The position numbers and the translations under genes are program-made. This document shows positions 18,596 through 25,499 of a stretch of 64,000 nucleotides of DNA, one piece after another. The notes below the pieces were generated by a model. It ran no database searches. It worked only from the letters and a program-made list of their open reading frames with translations, and was not told the DNA's origin. Origin of the DNA: JBDWFY01 sp965275915 (lineage in GTDB: Bacteria > Pseudomonadota > Alphaproteobacteria > Rhizobiales > Stappiaceae); the NCBI GenBank assembly GCA_965275915.1, contig CBDHYI010000006.1, forward strand, positions 124,001-188,000, given 5' to 3'. Positions within the stretch are counted from its first letter, which is position 1, and every line of letters starts with the position of its first letter.

Positions 18596-19182
18596 GCGCT
18601 GGCCCTCACCGGATGGCTTTCGGCCAACAGCTCAACCGTGTCGGACCACTGCATGGCCGCATCGCTCTCGGTGAGCGGAACGATGGTGCCGTGCCGTTTG
18701 ACCGGCATCGGCAGACCTGCAGGGGGCGTCATGGTGGTCAGGTCGAGAATTTCAGCCGCCATCACGTGCTGTTCCAGCTGCGCGATGGCCTGATAATCAT
18801 CCCGTCGCGTCGCCAGCGGAGTCCTGCCAGCTGCCTGATAGATGACACGCTCGGCAGCGTAGCCGACACCGCTTTCAATCCGAGCAAGAGTGGTCATCCG
18901 CTTGCCGTCCTGAAAGACGGGTGCGCGCAAATCGTTGATGTATGCCTTGTGCGCAAGACACAGAAGCGCATCGAGTTTCAGCGGCGCCTGTGCGAATTCG
19001 GACAGCACCAGCAGGTGTTGTGCCACAGAATAGGTTTTTGGCGTGCTGCAATGGAGCCACGGCATGCGCGCGAGAATGAGACCGATTTCCCGGAAGTCGA
19101 CATCGGAAACGGTGGGTTGCAAGAGCGGCCACTTTTGACCGTAGGGGCGCAACAGATAGGGCTGACTGCTGGATTTCGTCAT
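18592..19182 (-). CDS. HD-domain-like protein with degenerate metal site
   Basis: First gene of the leftward operon, 196 aa. TYSVAQHLLVLSEFA and LCLAHKAYINDLRAPV match phage HD-superfamily phosphohydrolases, which usually read YSVAQHS and LLHDAHEAYLGD. Here the central HD pair and the following acidic residue are replaced (LCLAHKAY), so the metal site looks incomplete and the protein may be inactive or act by binding. The first histidine is kept. Confidence 0.65.
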   Translation of the reverse strand: MTKSSSQPYLLRPYGQKWPLLQPTVSDVDFREIGLILARMPWLHCSTPKTYSVAQHLLVLSEFAQAPLKLDALLCLAHKAYINDLRAPVFQDGKRMTTLARIESGVGYAAERVIYQAAGRTPLATRRDDYQAIAQLEQHVMAAEILDLTTMTPPAGLPMPVKRHGTIVPLTESDAAMQWSDTVELLAESHPVRASA

Positions 19183-19262
19183 ATCAGGCTCCAGGCTGGC
19201 TTTGCGGGAAGTCGAAAATGTGTGACAGTGCGCGCAGGGGTTGTCCGGGGGATTGAACGGCG

Positions 19263-19853
19263 ATGGAACTGACTGTTGCGCTCGTCTTGCTTTTTGCTGT
19301 TTGGTTTTGGATCAGGCTGGGGCGTTTCATACCAGGCAGCTCTCGAAAGCGAAGAACGGCTCGTTCTCAGCGAGACATTGCAAAAGACATTGAAAAACTT
19401 GAAGAAACCAATCTCGAGCCAGGTGTATGGAAGCCCACGGCTTGCAAGCGGCCTAGCGGCCGAACCTGGCGCATCTGGCAGGAGTCCATCGGCTACGACA
19501 TTGCTGGGATTGTTTTCCGAAAGGACGAAGTGATTGACTTCCTTGATGCCGCTCGGAACGCTGAACTGAGTGGCGAGCAATTTGCGCTTGGATTGGAGAG
19601 AGAACCCAGCAACCCTCACGATAAGAATGCGATAAAAATTTTGGGTATTTTGGGCGAACATACGACGCACATGGGCTACGTCGCGGCAGAGTTGGCTTCG
19701 AAAGCTGCGAGAGATCTGCCTGCGGATGTTCCAATTGCCGCCGAGCTGGCGCGGGCCTTCATCAGTGAGGAGGGCTTTGTTGAACTCAAAGCGAACATCT
19801 TGCTGCCGGGCAAACGCGATCCCTATTGGGAGGGGAAAAGAAATCCCTTCTGA
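19263..19853 (+). CDS. HIRAN-domain protein with N-terminal membrane anchor
   Basis: Residues 1-25 form a hydrophobic segment (MELTVALVLLFAVWFWIRLG) followed by basic residues. The C-terminal half has LEREPSNPHDKNAIKI and MGYVAAELASKAA, the HIRAN signature, a fold that in HLTF and related proteins recognises damaged or stalled DNA ends. A membrane-attached HIRAN protein is unusual. It is transcribed divergently from the integrase operon and stops just before the left operators. The opposite-strand frame here has no recognisable features. Confidence 0.75.
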   Translation: MELTVALVLLFAVWFWIRLGRFIPGSSRKRRTARSQRDIAKDIEKLEETNLEPGVWKPTACKRPSGRTWRIWQESIGYDIAGIVFRKDEVIDFLDAARNAELSGEQFALGLEREPSNPHDKNAIKILGILGEHTTHMGYVAAELASKAARDLPADVPIAAELARAFISEEGFVELKANILLPGKRDPYWEGKRNPF

Positions 19854-19977
19854 AGGTTTTTGAGTTGCTGAAGAATGACGGTTTCGAGAGATGCCTCGGT
19901 GAAATGCGCTCGCCGTTGTTTTTTGTGATATGCGCAACATCTCATCCTACCAGTTCGAAAATCTTCGCAATGGAATA

Positions 19978-20031
19978 GGGGATATTTCCCCCTTATGCAA
20001 CAAAAATATAAAATTTAGGGGAAATAACCCG
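19978..20031. promoter_or_regulatory. Left operator pair for the phage repressor
   Basis: GGGGATATTTCCCC at 19978-19991 and GGGGAAATAACCCG at 20018-20031 resemble the two GGGGATAAATCCCC copies on the other side of the repressor gene. They lie upstream of the small gene at 20110, whose promoter they would control. Confidence 0.6.
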
Positions 20032-20109
20032 TAAAATTTTTAACTACGCGAGGGGTCTGCGTATTGACGTGCAGTTAAAAAAATAACAACCATAGGGCAG
20101 GAGCGCGTC

Positions 20110-20307
20110 ATGATGACAGACTTAGAAATATTGCAAAAAATTTATAGCTTGAAGCCCGAGCGGCAAGAACTAGTACTAAAATTCATCGACCAATCAGTCA
20201 TCGTCGGAGATGATTGTTTCGAGAGCTTTTCTGCGTTCAGCCGAGAGCTTCTGGATCTTCTTGGCGAGGCTGATTACTTCAGGATCTTCGGGCGCTTTGT
20301 CGATTAA
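20110..20307 (+). CDS. Small immunity-region protein
   Basis: A 65-aa frame starting MMTDLEILQKIYSLKPERQE after a good GGCAGGAG ribosome site. Its segment LQKIYSLKPERQELVLKFID resembles the C-terminal helix of the adjacent repressor (KIQKLSAERRKALETI), so the two may interact. Its 3' third overlaps the convergent repressor gene by 114 bases, so the C-terminus is antisense to the repressor. It could be a short anti-repressor or a degraded duplicate. Confidence 0.45.
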   Translation: MMTDLEILQKIYSLKPERQELVLKFIDQSVIVGDDCFESFSAFSRELLDLLGEADYFRIFGRFVD

Positions 20308-20490
20308 TCGGGAAAGCGAAATTCCAAGCTCATCGCAAATCTGAGCAAGTGTTTCGATGGATGGATCATGACCACGATTTATCATGTCTCTAAGTAGAGA
20401 TTCATTTGTCCCTAGCTTCAAGGACAAACTTCTCATCGAAATGTTCCGAGCTTCAAGCTCTTGTTTTAATCTGATGCGCCATTCTGTCAT
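20194..20490 (-). CDS. XRE-family phage repressor
   Basis: A 98-aa DNA-binding protein. The HTH spans residues 15-60 (NISMRSLSLKLGTNESLLRDMINRG, then SIETLAQICDELGISLSRLI), typical of CI-like repressors lacking a C-terminal peptidase domain. It is divergent from a Cro-like gene across the operators at 20527-20566, so it is the likely lysogeny repressor. The absence of an S24 peptidase domain suggests induction is not by RecA-driven self-cleavage. No Shine-Dalgarno sequence is seen before the ATG. Confidence 0.85.
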   Translation of the reverse strand: MTEWRIRLKQELEARNISMRSLSLKLGTNESLLRDMINRGHDPSIETLAQICDELGISLSRLIDKAPEDPEVISLAKKIQKLSAERRKALETIISDDD

Positions 20491-20526
20491 AAGTTCAATT
20501 TACAAAAATCTGGTATGAAATGCATG

Positions 20527-20566
20527 AGGGATAAATCCCCCTATTGACAATGGGGGATAAATCCCC
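20527..20566. promoter_or_regulatory. Right operator pair and divergent promoters
   Basis: AGGGATAAATCCCC (20527-20540) and GGGGATAAATCCCC (20553-20566) have arms GGGAT/ATCCC or GGGGAT/ATCCCC with an AA centre, 26 bases apart. A consensus -35 box TTGACA (20544-20549) sits between them, facing the Cro-like gene. A repressor bound here would block both divergent promoters. Confidence 0.75.
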
Positions 20567-20579
20567 GACTTGATTAATC

Positions 20580-20798
20580 ATGTCCACACAGATTCTCGAA
20601 ATGATTGAGTGCTTTTTGAAGGAAAGCGGAATGTCCGCAACATCCTTTGGCACCCGTTCTTTGAATGATAAGAACATTGTCAGGCGGCTCCGAAATGGCG
20701 GAGGGATAACACTTCGGAACGCGAATAGGCTGACGGCTTTCATCCAAAGTGAACGCTCGAAAGATGGTTGCGCAGTGGTCGAGAGCGACCATGCTTGA
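20580..20798 (+). CDS. Cro-like small DNA-binding protein
   Basis: A 72-aa protein (FLKESGMSATSFGTRSLNDKNIVRRLRNGGGITLRNANRLTAFI) of a family common in alphaproteobacterial prophages, with 'SGMSATSFGxxxxxDxxxVxxLRNG' as its HTH core. Its place opposite the repressor suggests the lytic switch role. No ribosome site precedes the ATG, so the mRNA may be leaderless; an internal ATG at 20631 has one but would remove the first helix. Confidence 0.75.
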   Translation: MSTQILEMIECFLKESGMSATSFGTRSLNDKNIVRRLRNGGGITLRNANRLTAFIQSERSKDGCAVVESDHA

Positions 20799-20937
20799 TC
20801 GCTTCACTCACACTCAGGGCGGTTTTCAACATTCGAACGGTGTCGGCAGCGGCACGTGTTTCATCGACGATTGCCGCTTGATCGATACGCATGCGCAGTC
20901 TTGCAGCAATCTCAAGGCATGTCTCGCTTCTGGTCAT
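20740..20937 (-). CDS. Possible small protein, low support
   Basis: A 65-aa frame (MTRSETCLEIAARLRMRIDQAAIVDETRAAA...) with helical, coding-like composition in the otherwise empty gap 20799-21005. It overlaps the end of the Cro-like gene on the other strand and has no clear ribosome site. It may be chance. Confidence 0.3.
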   Translation of the reverse strand: MTRSETCLEIAARLRMRIDQAAIVDETRAAADTVRMLKTALSVSEAIKHGRSRPLRNHLSSVHFG

Positions 20938-21005
20938 GCGCCGATCTTATGCACTGACTATGCCCAGTCAGCAGGTGGGCGCGTCAGATTTACCGGGCGC
21001 GGGAT

Positions 21006-21512
21006 ATGACGTTGCCCCGGCCAACATCCGACCACCAGCGCGCGGCCCTGAAACTGGCCGTTCGTCGCCAGATCAAGGCGAGTGGCGGTCAGGGATCTGC
21101 GGCGGTCATCACGCGGGTGCGTCAGCAACAGCTTTCAGAATATGCGAGCCAACGTGCGGACCACGAGCAGGTGCATATGCCGCTCGATGTTGCGCTCGAT
21201 CTGATGCTGGACAGCGGCGAACCGGTGTTGATCCGAGCGCTCTGCACGTTGGCCGGGGGTGTGTTTGTCGAGCTGCCCAGCGCAGACAGCGACGGTGCCT
21301 GGGCGACGGAAATTTCTGAACTGATCAAGGAATTCGGTGAGGCAAATTCCAAGGCGCTTCGTGCCCTGTCGGTCGGCAACACGATCACGGCGGAGGAAAT
21401 TGCGCGATACGAGCTTCTGCGCGAGATGAATGAATTCATTGAAAAGGCGGTTGCACTGAAAACGCACATGGAGCGGGTTGTTGAGGACGGCGGTCGGGGA
21501 GACCTTTCATGA
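21006..21512 (+). CDS. CII-like phage regulatory protein
   Basis: A 168-aa protein. QQQLSEYASQRADHEQVHMPLDVALDLMLDSGEPVLIRALCTLAGG resembles the phage regulatory CII/CP76 pattern, in which a helical N-terminal region is followed by 'D-x-x-L-D-x-G-x-P-x-x-x-x-x-L-A'. The C-terminus is a long helix (TAEEIARYELLREMNEFIEKAV). As the first gene of the rightward early region after the Cro-like gene, it could act in the lysis-lysogeny decision. Confidence 0.6.
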   Translation: MTLPRPTSDHQRAALKLAVRRQIKASGGQGSAAVITRVRQQQLSEYASQRADHEQVHMPLDVALDLMLDSGEPVLIRALCTLAGGVFVELPSADSDGAWATEISELIKEFGEANSKALRALSVGNTITAEEIARYELLREMNEFIEKAVALKTHMERVVEDGGRGDLS

Positions 21513-21541
21513 AAGCCGTGCCTCCGAAGCAATTGCCCGAT

Positions 21542-22174
21542 TTACCAGCCGCATTTTTCCGTGATTTCCCGGCGCATCCCGTCGGACACTCTAAGGTCGA
21601 ACTCTGCCTGTTGAGTGGTTCCAAGGTCGGTAGTCGGCATTTCGATGAAAGCTCTTTCTGCACTTGCTATGCGATTGATAAATCCAAGTGCCTCTTTGCC
21701 TTCAGCAAAAACATAACTTTTGTTCCAAAACAATTTCATTTTGATTGCCTCAGCTTCGTCGTCATCAAGCTGATAGCCGACCTGGAATCCGTCCAAAAAG
21801 TCTCTGATGACCACGCCGCCCGAATAGAAAAGCAGGGTTGGGCCTTCTTGCTCACAACTGATGATGATTTCTGCGTGTTCGCGCACAAGGCCGTCATGGA
21901 CGAGCGGATTTTTCGATCTGAGCCTCGCATGCGGCGATACTGGTCCATAGGTACCGCGTTCGGAGTAAAGGAGCTGCCAGTCTCCGCAGCGCCCACCGGT
22001 CGACGGGTCGACTTCGCAGTCGCTGTTATTGGCCAGCTTGGCAACTTCCCGATCAAAGCAGGCCAGACGCGCTATGTCGTTGTCGATTGTCGTGCACGAT
22101 TCAGGATCTGCCTCAGCCGCCGACGCCAGTATTGCCGAGAATATGAACGGTGCGGCCAGAAGACCAAATTTCAT
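21542..22174 (-). CDS. Secreted protein with a TagO/VasI-like motif (phage cargo)
   Basis: From the ATG at 22174 the protein has a clear signal peptide (MKFGLLAAPFIFSAILASAAEA) and a mature part starting with cysteines and the pattern CTTIDNDIARLACFDREVAKL. The pattern I-x-x-x-x-x-R-L-x-C-Y/F-D is seen in the VasI/TagO family of type VI secretion-associated proteins and other exported proteins. It lies alone on the minus strand between phage regulators, as expected for a gene expressed by the lysogen. An ATG at 22192 is an alternative start. Function unknown. Confidence 0.7.
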   Translation of the reverse strand: MKFGLLAAPFIFSAILASAAEADPESCTTIDNDIARLACFDREVAKLANNSDCEVDPSTGGRCGDWQLLYSERGTYGPVSPHARLRSKNPLVHDGLVREHAEIIISCEQEGPTLLFYSGGVVIRDFLDGFQVGYQLDDDEAEAIKMKLFWNKSYVFAEGKEALGFINRIASAERAFIEMPTTDLGTTQQAEFDLRVSDGMRREITEKCGW

Positions 22175-22299
22175 TTGAAAAATCCCCCGCATCAAATGCG
22201 GCCAGTTGAACAGAGTTTCGCGCAAAAGTCGAGGTGCGGGCCTTCCGCACCCGTGCAGGAAACGACTGTTGTTTCACACATAATTTGAGAGGGACCGCG

Positions 22300-22782
22300 A
22301 TGCTTGATGTGTCGAGCGACTGGAAGACGATGCCCAAGGCGCAAAAGGTGGCGCGGGTTCGTGCACTGGTTGAACAGGACAATTTGTCGGCGCGGCAGAT
22401 TGCCAGTCATCTTGGCACCACACGCGGGGCAGTCCTCGGGTTTTGCGACCGGAACGGGATCCGGTTCGGGCTGAAGAAAGGCGTCGCGGCCAAGAAGAAG
22501 CAGACGTTCAAAAAGCAGTCTTTCCGACTTTATCAGTTTCCCAACAAAAGGCCGGTGAAGCCAGAGAAATCTCGAGGCGTAACGGCTTCCTCCGAAGAGA
22601 AGCCGGTTGCGTTTCTGAATGTGAAAAACGGCCAGTGCCGTCGCCCGCTCTGGGGCGATGAAATCGGTATCGACATCTCTCAAAAGTTCTTTTGCGGCGC
22701 ACCGACAGGCGAGGGGGAAACCTTCTGCCCTGACTGTGCGTCCCAGCTGTTTGTTGAAAAGGGGCAGGGGGAGTCGCGATGA
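22300..22782 (+). CDS. GcrA-family cell cycle regulator homologue
   Basis: The 160-aa protein has an N-terminal HTH (ALVEQDNLSARQIASHLGTTRGAVLGFCDRNGIRFG) and a C-terminal zinc-like segment (GQCRRPLWGD...FFCGAPTGEGETFCPDCASQLF). Both halves match GcrA, the sigma-70 cofactor of Alphaproteobacteria that reads CcrM-methylated promoters. GAGAGGG precedes the ATG at 22300. Its stop overlaps the methyltransferase start by ATGA, so the two are co-translated. Confidence 0.85.
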   Translation: MLDVSSDWKTMPKAQKVARVRALVEQDNLSARQIASHLGTTRGAVLGFCDRNGIRFGLKKGVAAKKKQTFKKQSFRLYQFPNKRPVKPEKSRGVTASSEEKPVAFLNVKNGQCRRPLWGDEIGIDISQKFFCGAPTGEGETFCPDCASQLFVEKGQGESR

Positions 22783-24131
22783 CGGCTCATCCCGATATCA
22801 GCCTGTTTGACGGTCGTGTTGTCATCCTGGTCGGCGATGTTCTGGAACGTCTGCGGGAGATCCCGGACGAAAGCATCGACTGTGTTGTGACCAGTCCGCC
22901 CTATTGGGGCCTGCGGGATTACGGCGTAGACGGCCAGATCGGGCTGGAGCCGACGCTGGGCGAACATCTCGACATGATGGTCGAGGTGTTTGCCGAGATC
23001 TGGCGCGTTCTCAAGCCCACCGGCACGGTCTGGCTGAACTATGGCGATTGTTATGCCAGCGCGCCGAACGGGCGCAGCGCTGCCGACACCAAGGCGGCGG
23101 GCAATGATGACCGGACGTTTCGAGACAAACCGTTTTCAACCGTCGGCCCGATTTATGACCCGAACGGCGGTCGGAAGGGTGGTGGGTATCGGGGCGATGA
23201 AAAGCGCCCCAGTGATGCCGCCCCCGGGGGACGTGTTGTCGGCGGTGGGATGATCAAGGAAAAAGACCTTGTGATGATCCCCAATCGTCTCGCCATACGG
23301 CTTCAGGAATGGGGTTGGTGGGTCAGATCTGAGATCATATGGGCAAAACCCAATCCGATGCCAGACAGCAACGGGGCTTATCGGCCGGCGACCGCGCATG
23401 AGAAGATTTTTCTTCTGACGAAATCCGCAAATGCCGACGTCTGGCGTGCCCGCGATACGGGTGAGGTTTCCTTCTTTCCGGATCTTAGCGAGCGCTGCCC
23501 ACTTGTTACGCGACCGGACAAAATGGGTGCCCGTTGGCAGCGCATGGGCGCTTATTACGACTCTGCTGCAGTTCGCATTGGCGGGCCGGGCTATTGCGAG
23601 CCAAACGCGCCGGACAAGATTTCGAGCCCAATGGGGCAGGGGTTCACCCGGCGGGCTTCAGAAGCCAAACGGCCCGCCAAAAAGCAGCGCGGCCATGTGC
23701 GTCCGCATGTCGGTTTCAATGAACGCTGGGACAAGATGTCGGCCAAGGAGCAGGCGGCAAACGGGCGCAACCTACGAAACTATGAACCCGCCCCGCCTGT
23801 TGTCTGGCCAATCCCGACCAAGCCGTTTTCCGACGCGCATTTTGCGACGTTTCCGCCCGAACTGGCCGAGCGCTGCATCCTGGCAGGGTGTCCGGTTGGT
23901 GGACAGGTCCTGGACCCGTTCGGGGGTGCCGGAACAACCGGGCTTGTCGCCGAAGCCTTCGGACGGCACGCGACTCTGATTGAGCTCAATCCGGAATATG
24001 CAGAGATCGCCCGCACCCGGATCGAGCGGCTCTGGATGGGACGCGACGAAGCCAAGCGGGCCCGGGTCAAGAAACTTGCCGATGTCAGCGACCTGCCGAT
24101 GTTTTCGGAACTGAAAGGGCAGGGTGCATGA
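22779..24131 (+). CDS. Site-specific DNA methyltransferase
   Basis: A 450-aa beta-class (motif IV before motif I) amino-methyltransferase. Motif IV TSPPYWGLRDYG is near residue 38 and the AdoMet-binding motif I DPFGGAGTTGLVA near residue 370. Between them (GFTRRASEAKRPAKKQRGHV and neighbouring basic sequence) is the probable target-recognition region. SPPY is compatible with N4-cytosine or N6-adenine methylation; the target is unknown. No restriction enzyme gene is next to it, so it is an orphan phage methyltransferase. Confidence 0.9.
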   Translation: MTAHPDISLFDGRVVILVGDVLERLREIPDESIDCVVTSPPYWGLRDYGVDGQIGLEPTLGEHLDMMVEVFAEIWRVLKPTGTVWLNYGDCYASAPNGRSAADTKAAGNDDRTFRDKPFSTVGPIYDPNGGRKGGGYRGDEKRPSDAAPGGRVVGGGMIKEKDLVMIPNRLAIRLQEWGWWVRSEIIWAKPNPMPDSNGAYRPATAHEKIFLLTKSANADVWRARDTGEVSFFPDLSERCPLVTRPDKMGARWQRMGAYYDSAAVRIGGPGYCEPNAPDKISSPMGQGFTRRASEAKRPAKKQRGHVRPHVGFNERWDKMSAKEQAANGRNLRNYEPAPPVVWPIPTKPFSDAHFATFPPELAERCILAGCPVGGQVLDPFGGAGTTGLVAEAFGRHATLIELNPEYAEIARTRIERLWMGRDEAKRARVKKLADVSDLPMFSELKGQGA

Positions 24132-24319
24132 ACGGGCTTCAGCGTCTGTCAGACGGTCTGACGCGCGTTTTCATCGACAGCATGATGCGGGAACGGTGCA
24201 TGACAACGGCGGATATTGCCAGCTGGGTCGGTTGTTCCGAAGCGGACATTTGGAACCTGAGGGCGCGGACGGATCATCCGACGGTGACGAATGACAATGA
24301 GACCGGGGGTGTGGTGTGA
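24128..24319 (+). CDS. Small HTH-like phage protein
   Basis: A 63-aa protein (FIDSMMRERCMTTADIASWVGCSEADIWNLRARTD) with a probable helix-turn-helix. It overlaps the methyltransferase by ATGA and so belongs to the same operon. Confidence 0.65.
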   Translation: MNGLQRLSDGLTRVFIDSMMRERCMTTADIASWVGCSEADIWNLRARTDHPTVTNDNETGGVV

Positions 24320-24324
24320 AACCA

Positions 24325-25329
24325 TTAGTCTGTTCGATTGGATTCAAACGGTTTGAAAGTCACTTCAGATGTGAAGGGAATTGGAAGGCCAATCTCATTC
24401 ATTATCAAGAATTCTTCTCGGTTCGCTACGTCCTCCACGATTATTTCGTTGAAAGCGTTGGTACCAAAAGGCTGAAAAGCAAAGTTTTCGCGGCTGAAGA
24501 CAAAACATCGTTTGTTTGTGAGGTTGCCTCGTGGATCACCCTGCATTTCCGTGATGTTGCATCTAATCAGGCTCACGTTGGCGGTGTTTGCGCCAAACCA
24601 CGAGGTTTTTTCCAAAGAACAATACGTAAAAGACGTATCTCGCATGACAGCATTGTTGAGGTTTACGCGGTCGAAATCCGCACTTTGAAAATGGCGCTGG
24701 CACAAGACGATTCCAGACAGGTCAGGACGGTTATTCACCGCGTGAACGCCTGCGCTCTTTCCGAGTCGCTGCAAATTAGAAATTGTTTCGACCGCAAGAA
24801 ACCTGTCATCAGGTGTACGTTCAATCGCCTCAAACCGCTGATTATCGACAAACTGTCGATGCTCGATTTGGGAACTTTCACGGCAGAAGTCACTAAGAGC
24901 CGCTATGCCCTGTTCATAGAATTCCGACGTATTCTCGTGAACAACTCTACTTATTGTTCTAATTCCGACCATCCGAGCTGTTTGGTTTTCTTTGTCGTTC
25001 AGATAGTCAAGAGCACGGTGAAATCTGTCCCATCGGATACCGGCCGTAGTCTGGTCCAATTGCTGACGGCTTTGTTCTATCTGGGCGTCTCCTATCCGGC
25101 GCTGTTTGTCAGCCGTCCATCCTCTCCACACTGCTACAAGGAGAGCCAGAATTCCGCCGATAATGATGAAGTAGTTGCGGAGGATTTCCGATCGATCTGT
25201 AACTGTGATCGGTGCTGTTTTTTCCGACTCAGGAACTGCCAGGATGAAATCTCCGACGAACAGGATTCCAGTCAGGGTTGCGCCCGCGATCAGGACGTTT
25301 GTGAGTATGGCGTCGTTGTCTCTTTTCAT
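24325..25329 (-). CDS. Membrane-anchored pentapeptide-repeat protein A
   Basis: A 334-aa protein with two N-terminal membrane segments (about 8-30 and 50-68), a charged linker, the segment RWDRFHRALDYLNDKENQTARMVGIRTISRV near 100, and C-terminal degenerate pentapeptide repeats (ADFDRVNLNNAVMRDTSF...GANTANVSLIRCN). The middle part matches the 'RF..A.EQL....E.RLGGIYALERI' segment that precedes pentapeptide repeats in many bacterial proteins. It is paralogous to the gene at 25500. The opposite-strand frame has no domain. Confidence 0.8.
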   Translation of the reverse strand: MKRDNDAILTNVLIAGATLTGILFVGDFILAVPESEKTAPITVTDRSEILRNYFIIIGGILALLVAVWRGWTADKQRRIGDAQIEQSRQQLDQTTAGIRWDRFHRALDYLNDKENQTARMVGIRTISRVVHENTSEFYEQGIAALSDFCRESSQIEHRQFVDNQRFEAIERTPDDRFLAVETISNLQRLGKSAGVHAVNNRPDLSGIVLCQRHFQSADFDRVNLNNAVMRDTSFTYCSLEKTSWFGANTANVSLIRCNITEMQGDPRGNLTNKRCFVFSRENFAFQPFGTNAFNEIIVEDVANREEFLIMNEIGLPIPFTSEVTFKPFESNRTD

Positions 25330-25360
25330 ACGCGCAATCGTAGCAAAACGCTAAGTGACA

Positions 25361-25385
25361 GCAACCTCTCACTTGTTGAGGTTGC
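25361..25385. repeat. Inverted repeat between the pentapeptide genes
   Basis: GCAACCTC/GAGGTTGC, 8 bp perfect with a 9-base gap, about 32 bases upstream of the start of protein A. It could be a regulator site or an mRNA hairpin in the leader. Confidence 0.35.
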
Positions 25386-25499
25386 AGCATGAAATTCCTT
25401 TCTGTCTGCAGCCGCATAGACGCAACTGACTCATTACCTACCCGGCATTTTTGTCAGGTCGGTGAAACTGGAGTGATTGTGGCGGTTGGTTGTGGTCTG

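Noticed and set aside
19179..19940. Minus-strand frame of 253 codons
   Set aside because: It overlaps the HIRAN gene on the other strand, which has a recognised domain and a sensible start.
21509..22288. Plus-strand frame of 259 codons after the CII-like gene
   Set aside because: The opposite strand encodes a protein with a signal peptide and a recognisable motif; the plus frame starts by overlapping its neighbour and has no features.
24316..25392. Long plus-strand frame of 358 codons
   Set aside because: It is antisense to the pentapeptide-repeat gene A, whose paralogue, membrane segments and repeats are clear; the plus-strand translation has no domain.
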